Shown here piece after piece: positions 36,185 through 46,977 of a DNA stretch of 64,000 bases. Source of the DNA: Fusobacterium massiliense (GTDB taxonomy: Bacteria > Fusobacteriota > Fusobacteriia > Fusobacteriales > Fusobacteriaceae); NCBI RefSeq assembly GCF_900095705.1, contig NZ_LT608327.1, forward strand, positions 682,001 to 746,000, written 5' to 3'. A program made the translations under genes and the position numbers. Position 1 is the stretch's first letter; each line of letters begins with the position of its first letter. The notes under the pieces are model-generated. The model saw nothing but the letters and a program-made list of their open reading frames with translations. It ran no database searches and had not been told where the DNA came from.

Positions 36185-36871
36185 TTAGAATAATTCAGGT
36201 GCTTTTAAAACTTTTAAATCTTTATCTATTTCAAAAACTAATGGTTTTCCAGTAGTTAAATTTAAGTTTAGTATTTCATCATCAGATATATTTAATAAAT
36301 ATTTTATTAATGCTCTCAAACTATTTCCATGAGCAGCAACTATAACATTCTTTCCAGCTTCTAAACTTTTAGAAATATCTGAATGCCAATAAGGTAATAC
36401 TCTTGCTATAGTGTCTTTTAAACTTTCTCCCATAGGAATTTCTGCATCAGGTACATCTGCATATCTTCTATCTGACTTTGGATAATATTCACTGTTTTCA
36501 TCTATTGCTGGTGGATTAATATCAAAACTTCTTCTCCAAATATGAACTTGTTCATCTCCATATTTTTTTGCAGTTTCAGCTTTATTCAATCCTTGTAAAG
36601 CACCGTAGTGTCTTTCATTTAGTCTCCAAGATTTATTTACAGGAATATATAATTCATCCATTTCTTCTAAAACATAGTTTAAAGTTTTTATAGCTCTTTT
36701 TAAGTATGAAGTATAAGCTACATCAAAAACTAATCCCATTTCTTTTAAAGCTCTTCCAGCTGCTTTAGCTTCTTCTGTTCCTTTAGGGCTTAAATCTACA
36801 TCTTTCCACCCTGTAAATCTATTTTCTAAATTCCATTGACTTTCTCCATGACGAATTAAAACTAATTTCAT
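36185..36871 (-). CDS. gpmA: 2,3-bisphosphoglycerate-dependent phosphoglycerate mutase
   Basis: This 228-residue glycolytic enzyme interconverts 3- and 2-phosphoglycerate. It shows the RHG motif [35 protein letters not shown] and [14 protein letters not shown] with the second catalytic histidine. Length is normal. AGGAGG precedes ATG 36871. It is the first gene of the minus-strand series that continues to yigZ. Confidence 0.95.
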   Translation of the reverse strand: MKLVLIRHGESQWNLENRFTGWKDVDLSPKGTEEAKAAGRALKEMGLVFDVAYTSYLKRAIKTLNYVLEEMDELYIPVNKSWRLNERHYGALQGLNKAETAKKYGDEQVHIWRRSFDINPPAIDENSEYYPKSDRRYADVPDAEIPMGESLKDTIARVLPYWHSDISKSLEAGKNVIVAAHGNSLRALIKYLLNISDDEILNLNLTTGKPLVFEIDKDLKVLKAPELF

Positions 36872-37045
36872 TATTGCCTCCTAAAATTTATTTTTTATTA
36901 ATTTAAAATATTTTACTATATATACTATAACATTTCAAATATTTTTTAATCATTATTTATTTATGATTTTTTATTTCTCTATTTTGATAAATAATTTTTC
37001 TTTTTTTGCACTGTAGCTAAAATCTTATCTATAGAATAAATAGAA

Positions 37046-37093
37046 TCTCCTGACAGCGCTTTTAGTATTTAATTTTATACTTTCCTAAAATAA
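37046..37093. repeat. Internally deleted remnant of the palindromic repeat
   Basis: TCTCCTGACAGC (one end of the core) is joined almost directly to the tail TATTTAATTTTATACTTTCC. The rest of the core is missing. It stands next to the fuller copy 7 in the 537-bp divergent gap between gpmA and the acyl-CoA dehydrogenase gene. Confidence 0.7.
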
Positions 37094-37097
37094 ATAA

Positions 37098-37170
37098 AGT
37101 TGACGTCCGTATTAGTTCGAAGAGCCTGTATTCATTGAGCTCGTAGAACTCATACGGCTGTCAAGAGACT
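37098..37170. repeat. Palindromic intergenic repeat, copy 7
   Basis: Forward copy lacking the first few bases of its left arm. A tail copy follows on the right (about 37176-37200) and another, from the deleted remnant, precedes it. Left of this pair, 36872-37045 is AT-rich and I see nothing in it. To the right lies the promoter at 37272. Confidence 0.9.
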
Positions 37171-37271
37171 AATTTTAATATTTAAAATTATACTTTCTTA
37201 TATAATAAAAAATCAATTTATAATGTTGCACTTAATATAAATATATACAAAATAATATCTAATTTATTTAG

Positions 37272-37300
37272 TTGACTTTATATATTTAAAGTATTATAAT
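37272..37300 (+). promoter_or_regulatory. Promoter of the acyl-CoA dehydrogenase fusion operon
   Basis: TTGACT (37272-37277) and TATAAT (37295-37300) have a 17-bp spacer, a near-consensus sigma-70 promoter. It leaves a leader of about 100 bases containing an AATAAGT/ACTTATT hairpin (about 37307-37338). Confidence 0.75.
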
Positions 37301-37408
37301 AAACTCAATAAGTAAAGTTTTTTTGAAACTTATTTTTAATTCAATTTTACTGTTTGCTTTTAACACAATTATTTGTAATTTTTTAACTATATTTAAGGAG
37401 GTTTTTAT

Positions 37409-39319
37409 ATGTTATTTAAGACGACTGAAGAACATGAAACACTTCGTATGCAAGTTAGAGAATTTGTTGAAACAGAAATTAAACCTATTGCAGCAATACT
37501 TGACAAAGAAAACAAATTCCCACACGAAGCGATTAAGAAATTTGGAAAAATGGGATTTATGGGCTTACCTTATCCAAAGGAATACGGTGGAGCAGGAAAA
37601 GATATTTTAAGTTATGCTATAGCTGTTGAAGAACTATCTAGAGTTGACGGTGGAACAGGAGTTATTCTATCTGCTCATGTATCATTAGGTTCATATCCTA
37701 TATATGCTTTTGGTACAGAAGAACAAAAGAAAAAATATCTTACACCATTAGCTAAAGGGGAAAAATTAGGAGCATTCGGTTTAACAGAACCTAATGCTGG
37801 TTCAGATGCTGGTGGAACTGAAACAACTGCTGTCAAAGAAGGAGATTACTATATATTAAATGGTGAAAAAATCTTTATAACAAATGCTGATGTTGCAGAA
37901 ACTTATGTAGTTTTTGCTGTTACTACTCCTGATATTGGAACAAAAGGTATAAGTGCCTTTATTGTTGAAAAAGGTTGGGAAGGATTTACATTTGGAGATC
38001 ACTATGATAAATTAGGTATCCGTTCATCTTCAACTTGTCAATTATTATTTAATAATGTTAAAGTTCCTAAAGAAAATCTTTTAGGAAAAGAAGGAGAAGG
38101 ATTTAAAATAGCTATGTCTACTCTTGATGGAGGACGTATAGGTATAGCTGCACAAGCACTAGGAATTGCACAAGGAGCTTTTGAACATGCTCTTGAATAT
38201 GCAAAAGAAAGAGAACAATTTGGAAAACCAATAGCTTTCCAACAAGCTGTTTCATTTAAACTTGCTGATATGGCAACTAAACTAAGAACAGCTAGATTTT
38301 TAATATATAGTGCTGCTGAATTAAAAGAACACCACGAACCTTATGGAATGGAATCTGCTATGGCTAAACAATATGCTTCTGATATAGCTCTTGAAGTAGT
38401 TAATGATGCATTACAAATATTTGGAGGTTCTGGATACTTAAAAGGAATGGAAGTAGAAAGAGCATACAGAGATGCAAAAATCACTACTATTTATGAAGGA
38501 ACAAACGAAATTCAAAGAGTTGTTATAGCAGCTCATTTAATAGGAAAAGCTCCTAAATCAGATGCAGTAGCAGTTGCTAAAAAGAAAAAAGGCCCAGTTA
38601 CAGGACCTAGAAAGAATATAATTTTTAAAGATGGATCTGCTAAAGATAAAGTTGTTGCACTAGTTGCTGCACTAAAAGCAGATGGCTATGATTTTACTGT
38701 TGGTATTCCTCTTGACACTCCAATTGGAAAATCTGAAAGAGTTGTAAGTGCCGGTAAAGGAATTGGAGATAAGAAAAATATGAAGCTAATTGAAAAATTA
38801 GCTCAACAAGCAGGTGCTTCAGTTGGCTGCTCTAGACCAGTAGCAGAAACATTACAATATTTGCCACTTGATCGTTATGTAGGAATGTCTGGACAAAAAT
38901 TTATGGGAAATCTTTATATAGCTTGTGGAATTTCAGGGGCTTTACAACATCTAAAAGGAATTAAAGATGCAACAACAATCGTTGCTATAAACACAAATGC
39001 AAATGCACCAATATTCAAAAATGCCGACTATGGAATAGTTGGAGATGTAACAGAAATTTTACCTTTACTTACAAAAGAATTAGATAATGGAGAAGCTAAA
39101 AAAGATGCACCTCCTATGAAAAAAATGAAAAGAAATATACCTAAGGTTACATATAACCCTCATGTGTATGTATGTAGTGGTTGTGGTCATGAATATAATC
39201 CTGAAATAGGAGATGAAAATTCTGATATCAAACCAGGAACTAGATTTAAAGATTTACCTGAAGATTGGACTTGTCCTGACTGTGGAGATCCAAAATCTGG
39301 ATATATAGATGCTAAATAG
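37409..39319 (+). CDS. Acyl-CoA dehydrogenase - EtfA FAD domain - rubredoxin fusion
   Basis: This 636-residue protein has three parts. Residues 1 to about 385 are a short-chain acyl-CoA dehydrogenase: [23 protein letters not shown]-like [18 protein letters not shown], and the catalytic Glu region [12 protein letters not shown]. Residues about 430-560 match the FAD-binding C-terminal domain of Etf[49 protein letters not shown]. Residues 582-636 are a rubredoxin with four cysteines (589, 592, 622, 625; VCSGCG and TCPDCG). The full ETF nucleotide domain of EtfA/EtfB is absent. It starts at ATG 37409 after AGGAGG and is followed 26 bp on by a flavodiiron protein gene, whose usual electron donor is rubredoxin. 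This suggests electrons pass from acyl-CoA to the flavodiiron protein. Confidence 0.93.
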   Translation: MLFKTTEEHETLRMQVREFVETEIKPIAAILDKENKFPHEAIKKFGKMGFMGLPYPKEYGGAGKDILSYAIAVEELSRVDGGTGVILSAHVSLGSYPIYAFGTEEQKKKYLTPLAKGEKLGAFGLTEPNAGSDAGGTETTAVKEGDYYILNGEKIFITNADVAETYVVFAVTTPDIGTKGISAFIVEKGWEGFTFGDHYDKLGIRSSSTCQLLFNNVKVPKENLLGKEGEGFKIAMSTLDGGRIGIAAQALGIAQGAFEHALEYAKEREQFGKPIAFQQAVSFKLADMATKLRTARFLIYSAAELKEHHEPYGMESAMAKQYASDIALEVVNDALQIFGGSGYLKGMEVERAYRDAKITTIYEGTNEIQRVVIAAHLIGKAPKSDAVAVAKKKKGPVTGPRKNIIFKDGSAKDKVVALVAALKADGYDFTVGIPLDTPIGKSERVVSAGKGIGDKKNMKLIEKLAQQAGASVGCSRPVAETLQYLPLDRYVGMSGQKFMGNLYIACGISGALQHLKGIKDATTIVAINTNANAPIFKNADYGIVGDVTEILPLLTKELDNGEAKKDAPPMKKMKRNIPKVTYNPHVYVCSGCGHEYNPEIGDENSDIKPGTRFKDLPEDWTCPDCGDPKSGYIDAK

Positions 39320-39345
39320 ATAAATATAATTGAGGAGGATATCTT

Positions 39346-40563
39346 ATGTATAATGTTAGAAAAATAACTAAAGATCTTTATTGGATTGGAGCAAACGATC
39401 GTCGTCTTGCACTTTTTGAAAATATACACCCTATCCCAGAAGGAGTGTCATATAATTCATATATGCTACTAGATGAAAAAACAGTAGTTTTCGATACTGT
39501 TGATTGGTCTGTAACAAGACAATATATTGAAAATATAGAATATTTATTAAACGGTAGAGAATTAGACTACTTAGTAGTACATCATATGGAACCTGATCAT
39601 TGTGGTTCAATTGAAGAGTTAACTCTTCGTTATCCAAATTTAAAAATAATCTCTTCTGAAAAAGGATTTATGTTCATGAGACAATTTGGATATAAAAGCA
39701 TAAATAGTCATCAATTAATTGAAGTAAAGGAAGGAGATAAATTCAATTTTGGTAAACATGAAATTGTGTTCCTAGAAGCTCCTATGGTTCACTGGCCAGA
39801 AGTTTTAGTAAGTTTTGATACAACTAATGGTGCTTTATTCTCAGCTGATGCCTTTGGTTCATTTAAGTCTCTTGATGGAAGATTATTTAATGATGAAGTA
39901 AATTGGGATAAAGATTGGTTAGACGAAGGACGTCGTTATCTAACAAATATTGTTGGAAAATATGGACCTCATATACAACTTTTATTAAAAAAAGCAGCTC
40001 CCATTGTAGATAAAATTAAATTTATATGTCCTTTACACGGGGTAGTTTGGAGAAACGATTTTGGATATTTAATTGATAAATATGATAAATGGAGTAGATA
40101 TGAACCTGAAGAAAAAGGGATTGTAGTTGCTTATGCATCAATGTATGGAAATACAGAAAATGCTGTAGAAATTCTAGTATCTAAATTGGCAGAAAAAGGA
40201 ATTACAAATATAAAAATGTTTGATGTATCTAACACTCATGTTTCTTATTTAATTTCAAATGTTTTTAAATATAGCCATTTAGTTATAGCTTCTCCTACAT
40301 ATAATTTAGGAATTTATCCAGTTATCCATAATTTTGTAATGGATATGAAAGCATTAAATTTACAAAATAGAACAGTTGCAATAGTTGAAAATGGTTCTTG
40401 GGCAAGAAAATCTGGAGATTTGTTACAAGAATTCTTTGAAACTGAAATAAAAGAAATGACTGTTTTAAATGAAAAAGTTGGATTAACTTCTGCAGCTAAC
40501 AATGTTAACCTTGAAGAAATAGATACACTTGTTGATGCTTTGGTTGAATCTTTGAATAAATAA
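39346..40563 (+). CDS. Flavodiiron protein (O2/NO reductase, FprA type)
   Basis: This 405-residue protein has an N-terminal metallo-beta-lactamase-like diiron domain: HHMEPDHCGS (79-88), APMVHWPEV, SADAFGSF and CPLHGVVWR, so the diiron ligands look intact. A C-terminal flavodoxin domain follows (VVAYASMYGNTENAVEILV). Such enzymes reduce O2 to water or NO to N2O and take electrons from rubredoxin. It has no rubredoxin domain of its own, but the gene before it ends in one. AGGAGG precedes ATG 39346. It ends in a strong terminator. Confidence 0.94.
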   Translation: MYNVRKITKDLYWIGANDRRLALFENIHPIPEGVSYNSYMLLDEKTVVFDTVDWSVTRQYIENIEYLLNGRELDYLVVHHMEPDHCGSIEELTLRYPNLKIISSEKGFMFMRQFGYKSINSHQLIEVKEGDKFNFGKHEIVFLEAPMVHWPEVLVSFDTTNGALFSADAFGSFKSLDGRLFNDEVNWDKDWLDEGRRYLTNIVGKYGPHIQLLLKKAAPIVDKIKFICPLHGVVWRNDFGYLIDKYDKWSRYEPEEKGIVVAYASMYGNTENAVEILVSKLAEKGITNIKMFDVSNTHVSYLISNVFKYSHLVIASPTYNLGIYPVIHNFVMDMKALNLQNRTVAIVENGSWARKSGDLLQEFFETEIKEMTVLNEKVGLTSAANNVNLEEIDTLVDALVESLNK

Positions 40564-40572
40564 TTATAATTT

Positions 40573-40617
40573 AAAATGCACTCTTATTCTTAAAAAAGAA
40601 TAAAAGTGCATTTTTTT
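40573..40617 (+). terminator. Terminator of the acyl-CoA dehydrogenase/flavodiiron operon
   Basis: AAAATGCACTCTTATTCTT pairs with AAGAATAAAAGTGCATTTT, followed by TTTTATTTT. Confidence 0.93.
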
Positions 40618-40654
40618 ATTTTATAGGAAAGCATAAAATCAAATAACAAAAATT

Positions 40655-40730
40655 AGTCTCCAACGTCCGTATTAGTTCGAAGAGCCTGTGTTCATTGAGC
40701 TCGTAGAACTCATACGGCTGTCAAGAGACT
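40655..40730. repeat. Palindromic intergenic repeat, copy 8
   Basis: Forward copy (AGTCTCCAACGTCCG to GTCAAGAGACT) with the tail TAGGAAAGCATAAAATC on its left. It lies between convergent genes. Confidence 0.92.
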
Positions 40731-40746
40731 TTTCTTATTTAATATA

Positions 40747-41487
40747 TTATCTGCTCCATCTATCTAATGGGGATAAATATTGAGGATATGCTAAATACAT
40801 AGCTTTAGAATTTATATTGTTTAGTTCTAACTTTGTCTTATTTTCTTTTTTAGATAAATTATCTAGTTGCATAACTCTATCAGAAACTTCTACTTGATAC
40901 CATGTATCTGCATTAAAAAAGTTTGGTCTTTTCATAAAAGATGATAAAAGATTTCTTAATTTTTTAACATCTTTTTCTTTTAAATCATCTTTTTTAGAAA
41001 AATTCACAATTTTTTCCCATTCTTCTTTATCAGCAACAACTTCTTTTATATATTTTGAGGGATTATCTAAACGTGAATTTGAAGACATTACCATATATCT
41101 TACTAATCCTATCGGATCTTTGATATTTGTTTCTTCTAAGAAAAATTTTCTAGGCATTCTTTTTACATATCCATTCATTATTTCTACAAAATGATCAAAG
41201 TCTTCATCTGACATTTGTTCAGCAGGTATTTTTGATAATGCATCTAAGAAATAATACTCTTTTTCAGTCATTCTTCCATGTCTTCTTAAATTTAATATAG
41301 GATTTTCTTCTCCATACCAATCTGGTAATTTAGCTTCAGAAACCATAACTTGAGATATAGTTACATCCCAATTGTGAGCAGCTTCTTTAGTTATAGAGTA
41401 TTTTTGTACTAAATTTTCTTTAGTTTTTGTTGAACTACAAGATGCAAAAGTAAAAACTATTGCTAAAATAAATAATATTTTTTTCAT
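40747..41487 (-). CDS. Lipoprotein of unknown function
   Basis: This 246-residue protein begins MKKILFILAIVFTFASCSST, a lipoprotein signal with cysteine 17. The remainder is helical and charged and I do not recognise a family. ATG 41487 has GGGGGG upstream; a longer in-frame start at 41562 would overlap secA and lacks the signal. It lies 10 bp after secA and is probably co-transcribed with it. Confidence 0.82.
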   Translation of the reverse strand: MKKILFILAIVFTFASCSSTKTKENLVQKYSITKEAAHNWDVTISQVMVSEAKLPDWYGEENPILNLRRHGRMTEKEYYFLDALSKIPAEQMSDEDFDHFVEIMNGYVKRMPRKFFLEETNIKDPIGLVRYMVMSSNSRLDNPSKYIKEVVADKEEWEKIVNFSKKDDLKEKDVKKLRNLLSSFMKRPNFFNADTWYQVEVSDRVMQLDNLSKKENKTKLELNNINSKAMYLAYPQYLSPLDRWSR

Positions 41488-41497
41488 TTTACCCCCC

Positions 41498-44134
41498 TTA
41501 TAATCTTCCACAACATTTATCATAAGCTTTTCCACTACCACAAGGACAACTATCTCCTTCATTTACAACTTCATTAACTTCTTCTTCATCTTCGTTGTTT
41601 TCTATTTTTTCTTCTTCAGAACTTACCATAACTTTAAACATAAATGATGAAACTTGCTCTTGAATATTTTCTATCATTACTTCAAATATTTCACTTGATA
41701 TTAATTTATACTCAGTTACAGGGTCTCTTTGTCCATAAGCTCTCAAATAGATACTTTCTCTAAGACCATCTAAAGATTTTAAGTGTTCTCTCCATCTATT
41801 ATCAACAACTTCGAATAAAATATACTTTTCTAGTTTTCTCATAAAATCTGAACCTATTTGAGCTTCTTTTTCATTGTATCTATTTTCTAAAATAGTATAA
41901 ATTCTTTCTGCATATTCTTCTTTAGTCATTCTTAGATATGCTTTATCATCTTCTTCTTCATAGTTATAGTAATCTTTTAAATATTCATTTAATCCATTAA
42001 TATCCCAATCTTCTCTCATTTCTGTAGAGAATCTAGCAAAAACTTTTTCTGTAACATTTCTCTTTAACATTCCTAAAATTCTATCTTTTAAATTAGATAT
42101 AGCTAAAGCTTCATTTCTACTTTGATATATAGCCGTTCTTTGCTTATTCATAACATCATCAAATTCAAGTAAGTTCTTTCTTATACCAAAGTTTCTAGCT
42201 TCTATTTTCTTTTGAGCTTTTTCTATAGCTGAATTTATCATTCCATGAGTTATTGGTTCTCCTTCTGGAAGTTTTAATTTATCCATCCAAACCATTACTC
42301 TCTCTGAACCGAATAATCTCATTAAATCATCTTCAAGTGAAAGATAAAATTCTGATTCTCCCGGGTCTCCTTGTCTACCAGATCTTCCTCTTAATTGGTT
42401 ATCTATTCTTCTTGATTCGTGTCTTTCAGTTCCTAATATGAATAATCCTCCAAGAGCCAATACTTTCTCTTTTTCTTCTTTACATTGCTCTTGATATTTT
42501 TCTAATACCTCTGTATAATTTTCAGCATCTCTTGAACCAACTTCTGCTATTGCCATAAACTCAGCATTTCCTCCAAGCATAATATCAGTTCCTCTACCTG
42601 CCATATTTGTTGCTATTGTTACAGATTTATATCTTCCAGCTTGAGCAACAATTTCAGCTTCTTTTTCATGATACTTTGCATTTAATACATTATGAGGTAT
42701 ATTCTTTTTCTTTAATAATTCTGATAATTCTTCTGAACTTTTTATAGAAATTGTCCCTACTAATACAGGTTGTCCTTTTTCATATAATTGAACTATTCTG
42801 TCAACTATTGCATTTATTTTTTCATTTTTTGTCTTATAAACAAGATCTGCATCATCTTTTCTTTGTACAGGTAAATTTGTTGGTATTACGATAACTTCAA
42901 GACCGTAAGTATGCATAAATTCTGTTGCTTCTGTTTCTGCTGTACCTGTCATTCCAGATAATTTTTCATACATTCTAAAATAATTTTGAAGTGTAATTGT
43001 TGCTAATGTTTGGTTTTCTCCGGCAATATTTACTCCCTCTTTAGCTTCAATAGCTTGGTGTAAACCATCAGAATATCTTCTACCTTCCATAGCTCTTCCA
43101 GTAAATTCATCAATTATTACAACTTCTCCATTTTCTCTTACTAAATAATCTCTATCTCTTTTAAATAACTCTTTAGCCTTTAAAGCTTGATTTAAATAAT
43201 GAGTTAATTCTACATGTTCTGGAGAGTATAAATTATCTATTTTCAAGATTTTTTCTACGTTCTTAACTCCCTTTTCTGTAAAAACTATAACTCTCGATTT
43301 TTCATCAACTTCATAATCTCCCCATTTTTCATCTGGTATATCCATTGCTTTCTTTTCTTTTATATTTTTTATTTTTTCAGTTTCATAGCTTCTCTTAAGC
43401 ATTGAAACAACTTGGAAAGAAATTTGATACCATTTTACTTTATCTTCAGCAGCTCCAGATATTATAAGAGGAGTTCTTGCTTCGTCTATAAGTATAGAGT
43501 CAACTTCGTCAACTATACAAAAATTTAAAGGTCTTTGAACTTTTTTATCCAAAGAATCAACCATATTGTCTCTCAAGTAATCAAAACCAAATTCTGAGTT
43601 TGTACCATAAGTTATATCAGAATTGTATGAGTTTTTTCTTTGTTCAGTTGGTAATCCGTTTAAAATAACTCCTGATGTCAATCCAAGAAAACCATATAAT
43701 CTTGACATTTGATCTCTGTCTCTCTTTGCTAGATAGTCATTTACTGTAATTACATGAACACCTTTTCCAGCAAGAGCATTTAAATAAACTGCTGAAGTTG
43801 CAACTAAAGTTTTCCCTTCCCCAGTTTTCATTTCTGTTATTTTCCCTTGATGTAAAACTATTCCACCAATCAATTGAACATCATAATGTCTTAATCCTAA
43901 AACTCTCTTAGAAGCTTCTCTTACTGTTGCAAAAGCTTCAACTAAAATATCATCTAAAGTTTCTCCATTTGCTAGTCTTTCTTTAAAAATATTAGTTTTA
44001 TTTTTTAGCTCCTCATCTGAAAGTTTTTCGTATTCTGGCTCCAAATCATTAATTTTTGCCACTATTTTTCTTAAGTTTTTTACTTCTCTATCATTTTTAG
44101 TACCAAAAATCTTTTTTAGTAAGCTACTAATCAT
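41498..44134 (-). CDS. secA: Preprotein translocase ATPase SecA
   Basis: This 878-residue motor drives secretory proteins through SecYEG. It has Walker [15 protein letters not shown], Walker B-type [33 protein letters not shown] and [20 protein letters not shown]. The C-terminal zinc motif is [13 protein letters not shown]. An acidic stretch precedes the zinc tail. Domain order and length are normal. AGGAG precedes ATG 44134. The small lipoprotein gene follows 10 bp downstream, and ligA ends 55 bp upstream of its start. Confidence 0.97.
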   Translation of the reverse strand: MISSLLKKIFGTKNDREVKNLRKIVAKINDLEPEYEKLSDEELKNKTNIFKERLANGETLDDILVEAFATVREASKRVLGLRHYDVQLIGGIVLHQGKITEMKTGEGKTLVATSAVYLNALAGKGVHVITVNDYLAKRDRDQMSRLYGFLGLTSGVILNGLPTEQRKNSYNSDITYGTNSEFGFDYLRDNMVDSLDKKVQRPLNFCIVDEVDSILIDEARTPLIISGAAEDKVKWYQISFQVVSMLKRSYETEKIKNIKEKKAMDIPDEKWGDYEVDEKSRVIVFTEKGVKNVEKILKIDNLYSPEHVELTHYLNQALKAKELFKRDRDYLVRENGEVVIIDEFTGRAMEGRRYSDGLHQAIEAKEGVNIAGENQTLATITLQNYFRMYEKLSGMTGTAETEATEFMHTYGLEVIVIPTNLPVQRKDDADLVYKTKNEKINAIVDRIVQLYEKGQPVLVGTISIKSSEELSELLKKKNIPHNVLNAKYHEKEAEIVAQAGRYKSVTIATNMAGRGTDIMLGGNAEFMAIAEVGSRDAENYTEVLEKYQEQCKEEKEKVLALGGLFILGTERHESRRIDNQLRGRSGRQGDPGESEFYLSLEDDLMRLFGSERVMVWMDKLKLPEGEPITHGMINSAIEKAQKKIEARNFGIRKNLLEFDDVMNKQRTAIYQSRNEALAISNLKDRILGMLKRNVTEKVFARFSTEMREDWDINGLNEYLKDYYNYEEEDDKAYLRMTKEEYAERIYTILENRYNEKEAQIGSDFMRKLEKYILFEVVDNRWREHLKSLDGLRESIYLRAYGQRDPVTEYKLISSEIFEVMIENIQEQVSSFMFKVMVSSEEEKIENNEDEEEVNEVVNEGDSCPCGSGKAYDKCCGRL

Positions 44135-44189
44135 TCTAAATCTCCTTTTTAGTTTATTTTTTATACTCTAACATAATTTATAACCTTAG

Positions 44190-46202
44190 TCAAATTTTAT
44201 CTTTTAAGTCAATAAATTCGTCTTCAGTTAAAATTTTTATTGTTTCTATTTCTTGTGCTTTTTTTAGTTTACTTCCTGCTTTTTCTCCAACAATCAAATA
44301 ATCTAAGTTTTTACTAACTGCACTAAGATTTTTTCCTCCAAGCTTTTCTATTTCCTCTTTTATTTGATCTCTTGTGAAGTGTTTTAAAGTTCCGGTAAAT
44401 AAAAAAGTTTTTCCAGAAAAATTTGAATTTATACTTTCTTCAGTTTTACTTTCACTTAATTCAAACTTTAATCCTTGTTCTTTTAAACCCGATATAATTT
44501 TTTGAGATTTTTCTTTTAGAAAAAACTCTATAATTTCTTTAGCTGCTATTTCTCCTATTCCTTCTATTTGAATTAATTCTTCAAATGTCATAGACATTAA
44601 TTTATCTATATTTTTAGAATTTTTAGCCAAAATTTTTGATGCAACTTTACCAATAAATGGTATTCCTAAAGAATATATTACTTTATCATATTCTCTTGCT
44701 TTACTACTTTCAATAGAATTTAAAAGATTATCTATACTTTTTTTACCCATTTTATCTATTTGTTCTAAATCATCTCTATGATTTTTCAAATTAAAAATAT
44801 CAACAACAGTCTTTATATAGCCCAAATCTATGAACTTTTCAACTATTTTTGAGCCTAAACCCATAATATTTAAAGCATCTCTTGAAACAAAGTACTCAAT
44901 TTCTCCTTGAATTTTTGCTGGACACTCATCATTGACACATTTTATATCAACTAAACCTTCTTCTCTTTCAAGTTTATGAGAACAAACTGGACATTCAGTA
45001 GGTTCTTCTATTATTTTTTCAGTTCCAACTCTTTCTTCTTTTATAGCTTTAACAACTTGTGGTATAATTTCGGCTGCTTTTTCTATAAAAACCCTATCTC
45101 CTATTCTTATGTCTTTTCTCTCTATTTCATTTATATTATGTAAACTTGCTCTTTTTACTTTGCTTCCTGACAATTCAACTTCTTGAAGTTCTGCAACGGG
45201 GGTTAATTTACCTGTTCTACCGACTTGCCAAGTTACCCCTTTTAAGAGAGTTGAAACTTGATGTGCTGGAAATTTATAAGCTATTGCCCATCTAGGTGTC
45301 TTACTCGTATAGCCTATCTCTTCCCACAAATCTATTTCATCAACTTTTATTACTAGACCATCAGTTTCATAAGGTAAATTTTCTCTTTCTTTTCCCCAAT
45401 ACTCTATTCTATTTTCAATCTCTTTAGAATTTTCTAAAACTTCAAAAATTCCAGTTGTTTTAATTCCTAAACTCTCTAAATATTTTATACTTTCACTATG
45501 AGAATGTAAACCTAACTTTTCTGCTTCTACTAAAAAATAAAAATAAGCATCTAAGCCCCTTTCTCTCACAATATTTGAATCAAGTTGTCTTAGTGTTCCA
45601 CTTGCAGCATTTCTTGGATTAGCAAAAACTTCCTCTCCTTTTTCTAATCTTTCTTTATTTAGTTTTTCAAAGTTTACCAACGGTAATACAACTTCTCCTC
45701 TTATCTCTATATCTATTGGTTCAGACAAAATTTTCATAACACTTTCAATTTGCATTATATTTTCAGTTACATCTTCTCCAACAAAACCATCTCCACGAGT
45801 AACTGCTTTTATAAGTTTTCCTTGTCTGTAAGTTAGACTGATAGAAAGTCCATCAAGTTTAACTTCTAAACAATATTTTAACTCTTTTTTTTCAGAAATT
45901 CTTTTTTTTATTCTTTCTATAAAGTCTACAATCTCTCCAGTATTATAACTATTTGCTAGACTTAACATTGGATGTTCATGTTCCACTTTTTTAAATTTAT
46001 TTTCTCTAACACTTGCTCCAACTGACATTGTTGGAGAAAATAAATCCATACATTCAGGATTTGCTTTTTCCAATTCATTTAATTTTTCTAATAACTTATC
46101 ATATTCATAGTCAGAAATTAAACTTTCGTTCTCATTATAATAGCTTTCACTATATTTTTTTAAAAGTTCTCTCAAATCTCTAATTTCTTTTTTTATATCC
46201 AT
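44190..46202 (-). CDS. ligA: NAD-dependent DNA ligase
   Basis: This 670-residue ligase seals nicks with NAD. It has the Ia domain (YYNENESLISDYEYDKLL), the adenylated lysine in CLEVKLDGLSISL, the OB-fold and the zinc finger (CPVCSHKL and CVNDECP). Helix-hairpin-helix repeats follow, and a C-terminal BRCT domain (SGKTFLFTGTLKHFTRDQIK). All parts are present and length is typical. It starts at ATG 46202 after AGGGGA. Confidence 0.97.
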   Translation of the reverse strand: MDIKKEIRDLRELLKKYSESYYNENESLISDYEYDKLLEKLNELEKANPECMDLFSPTMSVGASVRENKFKKVEHEHPMLSLANSYNTGEIVDFIERIKKRISEKKELKYCLEVKLDGLSISLTYRQGKLIKAVTRGDGFVGEDVTENIMQIESVMKILSEPIDIEIRGEVVLPLVNFEKLNKERLEKGEEVFANPRNAASGTLRQLDSNIVRERGLDAYFYFLVEAEKLGLHSHSESIKYLESLGIKTTGIFEVLENSKEIENRIEYWGKERENLPYETDGLVIKVDEIDLWEEIGYTSKTPRWAIAYKFPAHQVSTLLKGVTWQVGRTGKLTPVAELQEVELSGSKVKRASLHNINEIERKDIRIGDRVFIEKAAEIIPQVVKAIKEERVGTEKIIEEPTECPVCSHKLEREEGLVDIKCVNDECPAKIQGEIEYFVSRDALNIMGLGSKIVEKFIDLGYIKTVVDIFNLKNHRDDLEQIDKMGKKSIDNLLNSIESSKAREYDKVIYSLGIPFIGKVASKILAKNSKNIDKLMSMTFEELIQIEGIGEIAAKEIIEFFLKEKSQKIISGLKEQGLKFELSESKTEESINSNFSGKTFLFTGTLKHFTRDQIKEEIEKLGGKNLSAVSKNLDYLIVGEKAGSKLKKAQEIETIKILTEDEFIDLKDKI

Positions 46203-46245
46203 AGTTTCCCCTAATTTATTTTTGTTTTATTATACCATAAATTTA

Positions 46246-46278
46246 AAAATGCACCTTTACTTTTTTAAGGTGCATTTT
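46246..46278. terminator. Bidirectional terminator between crr and ligA
   Basis: AAAATGCACCTT/AAGGTGCATTTT with A- and T-rich flanks on both sides. Confidence 0.8.
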
Positions 46279-46319
46279 ATTCATTCTACAGGAAAGTATA
46301 AAAATAAACATCAAAAATT

Positions 46320-46395
46320 AGTCTCTGACGTCCGTATTAGTTCGAAGAGCCTGTGTTCATTGAGCTCGTAGAACTCATACGGCTGTCAGGAGACT
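46320..46395. repeat. Palindromic intergenic repeat, copy 9
   Basis: Full-length forward copy with the tail AGGAAAGTATAAAAATAAAC on the left (46290-46309), between the terminator and the end of crr. Confidence 0.93.
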
Positions 46396-46472
46396 TTTTT
46401 ATATTTTGAAAAAAACTCTTTTTATTCTTTTTATAAATTTTTATACACTTAATAAAAATTTTACTTAAATTT

Positions 46473-46970
46473 TTATTTTAAAGTAACTTTTAAAATTGGT
46501 TCTCCAATTTTTACAACTTTTCCAAGTGATAATACTTCTATTTTTTCAACTCTATCCATATTATTAATTATAACTGGAGATTTTGTAGATGGAACTTTTT
46601 GACTAATTAAATCAAGGTCGTATTTTATAATTGCCTCTCCTTGCTTTATAGCTCCAGCATCTCTAAGTTTTGTGAATCCTTCTCCCTCTAATTTTACTGT
46701 GTCTATCCCAAAATGTACTATCATTTCTAACCCTTCAACAGATTCAAAAATAACTGCATGGTTAGTTGGAAATACATTCATTAACTGTCCGTTGATAGGA
46801 GAACATATATTTCCTTTATCTGGCTCTATAGCACACCCATCTCCTACCATTTTTTGAGCAAAAGCTTCGTCTGGAACCTCACTTAAAGGTATTACTTTTC
46901 CATTAAGTGGTGAATATACAATAACTACTTCACTTTCTTTTTGTTTTTTAAAAAAATCAAATAATCCCAT
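46473..46970 (-). CDS. crr: PTS glucose-type enzyme IIA (Crr)
   Basis: This 165-residue cytoplasmic phosphocarrier accepts phosphate from HPr for sugar uptake. It is a free-standing EIIA of the glucose type: MGLFDFFKK start, APLNG-like YSPLNGKVIPLSEV, TNHAVIFES and the phosphorylated His in MIVHFGIDTVKLEGEGF. Length is normal. Its start MGLFD is conserved in the family, but the only good Shine-Dalgarno lies 39 bases upstream and a 30-base perfect hairpin fills the space. It follows the META lipoprotein gene and may share its transcript. Confidence 0.95.
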   Translation of the reverse strand: MGLFDFFKKQKESEVVIVYSPLNGKVIPLSEVPDEAFAQKMVGDGCAIEPDKGNICSPINGQLMNVFPTNHAVIFESVEGLEMIVHFGIDTVKLEGEGFTKLRDAGAIKQGEAIIKYDLDLISQKVPSTKSPVIINNMDRVEKIEVLSLGKVVKIGEPILKVTLK

Positions 46971-46977
46971 AACATTT

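Noticed and set aside
42253-42441. Plus-strand reading frame opposite secA
   Set aside because: It is a shadow of conserved secA codons with no ribosome site or recognisable protein.
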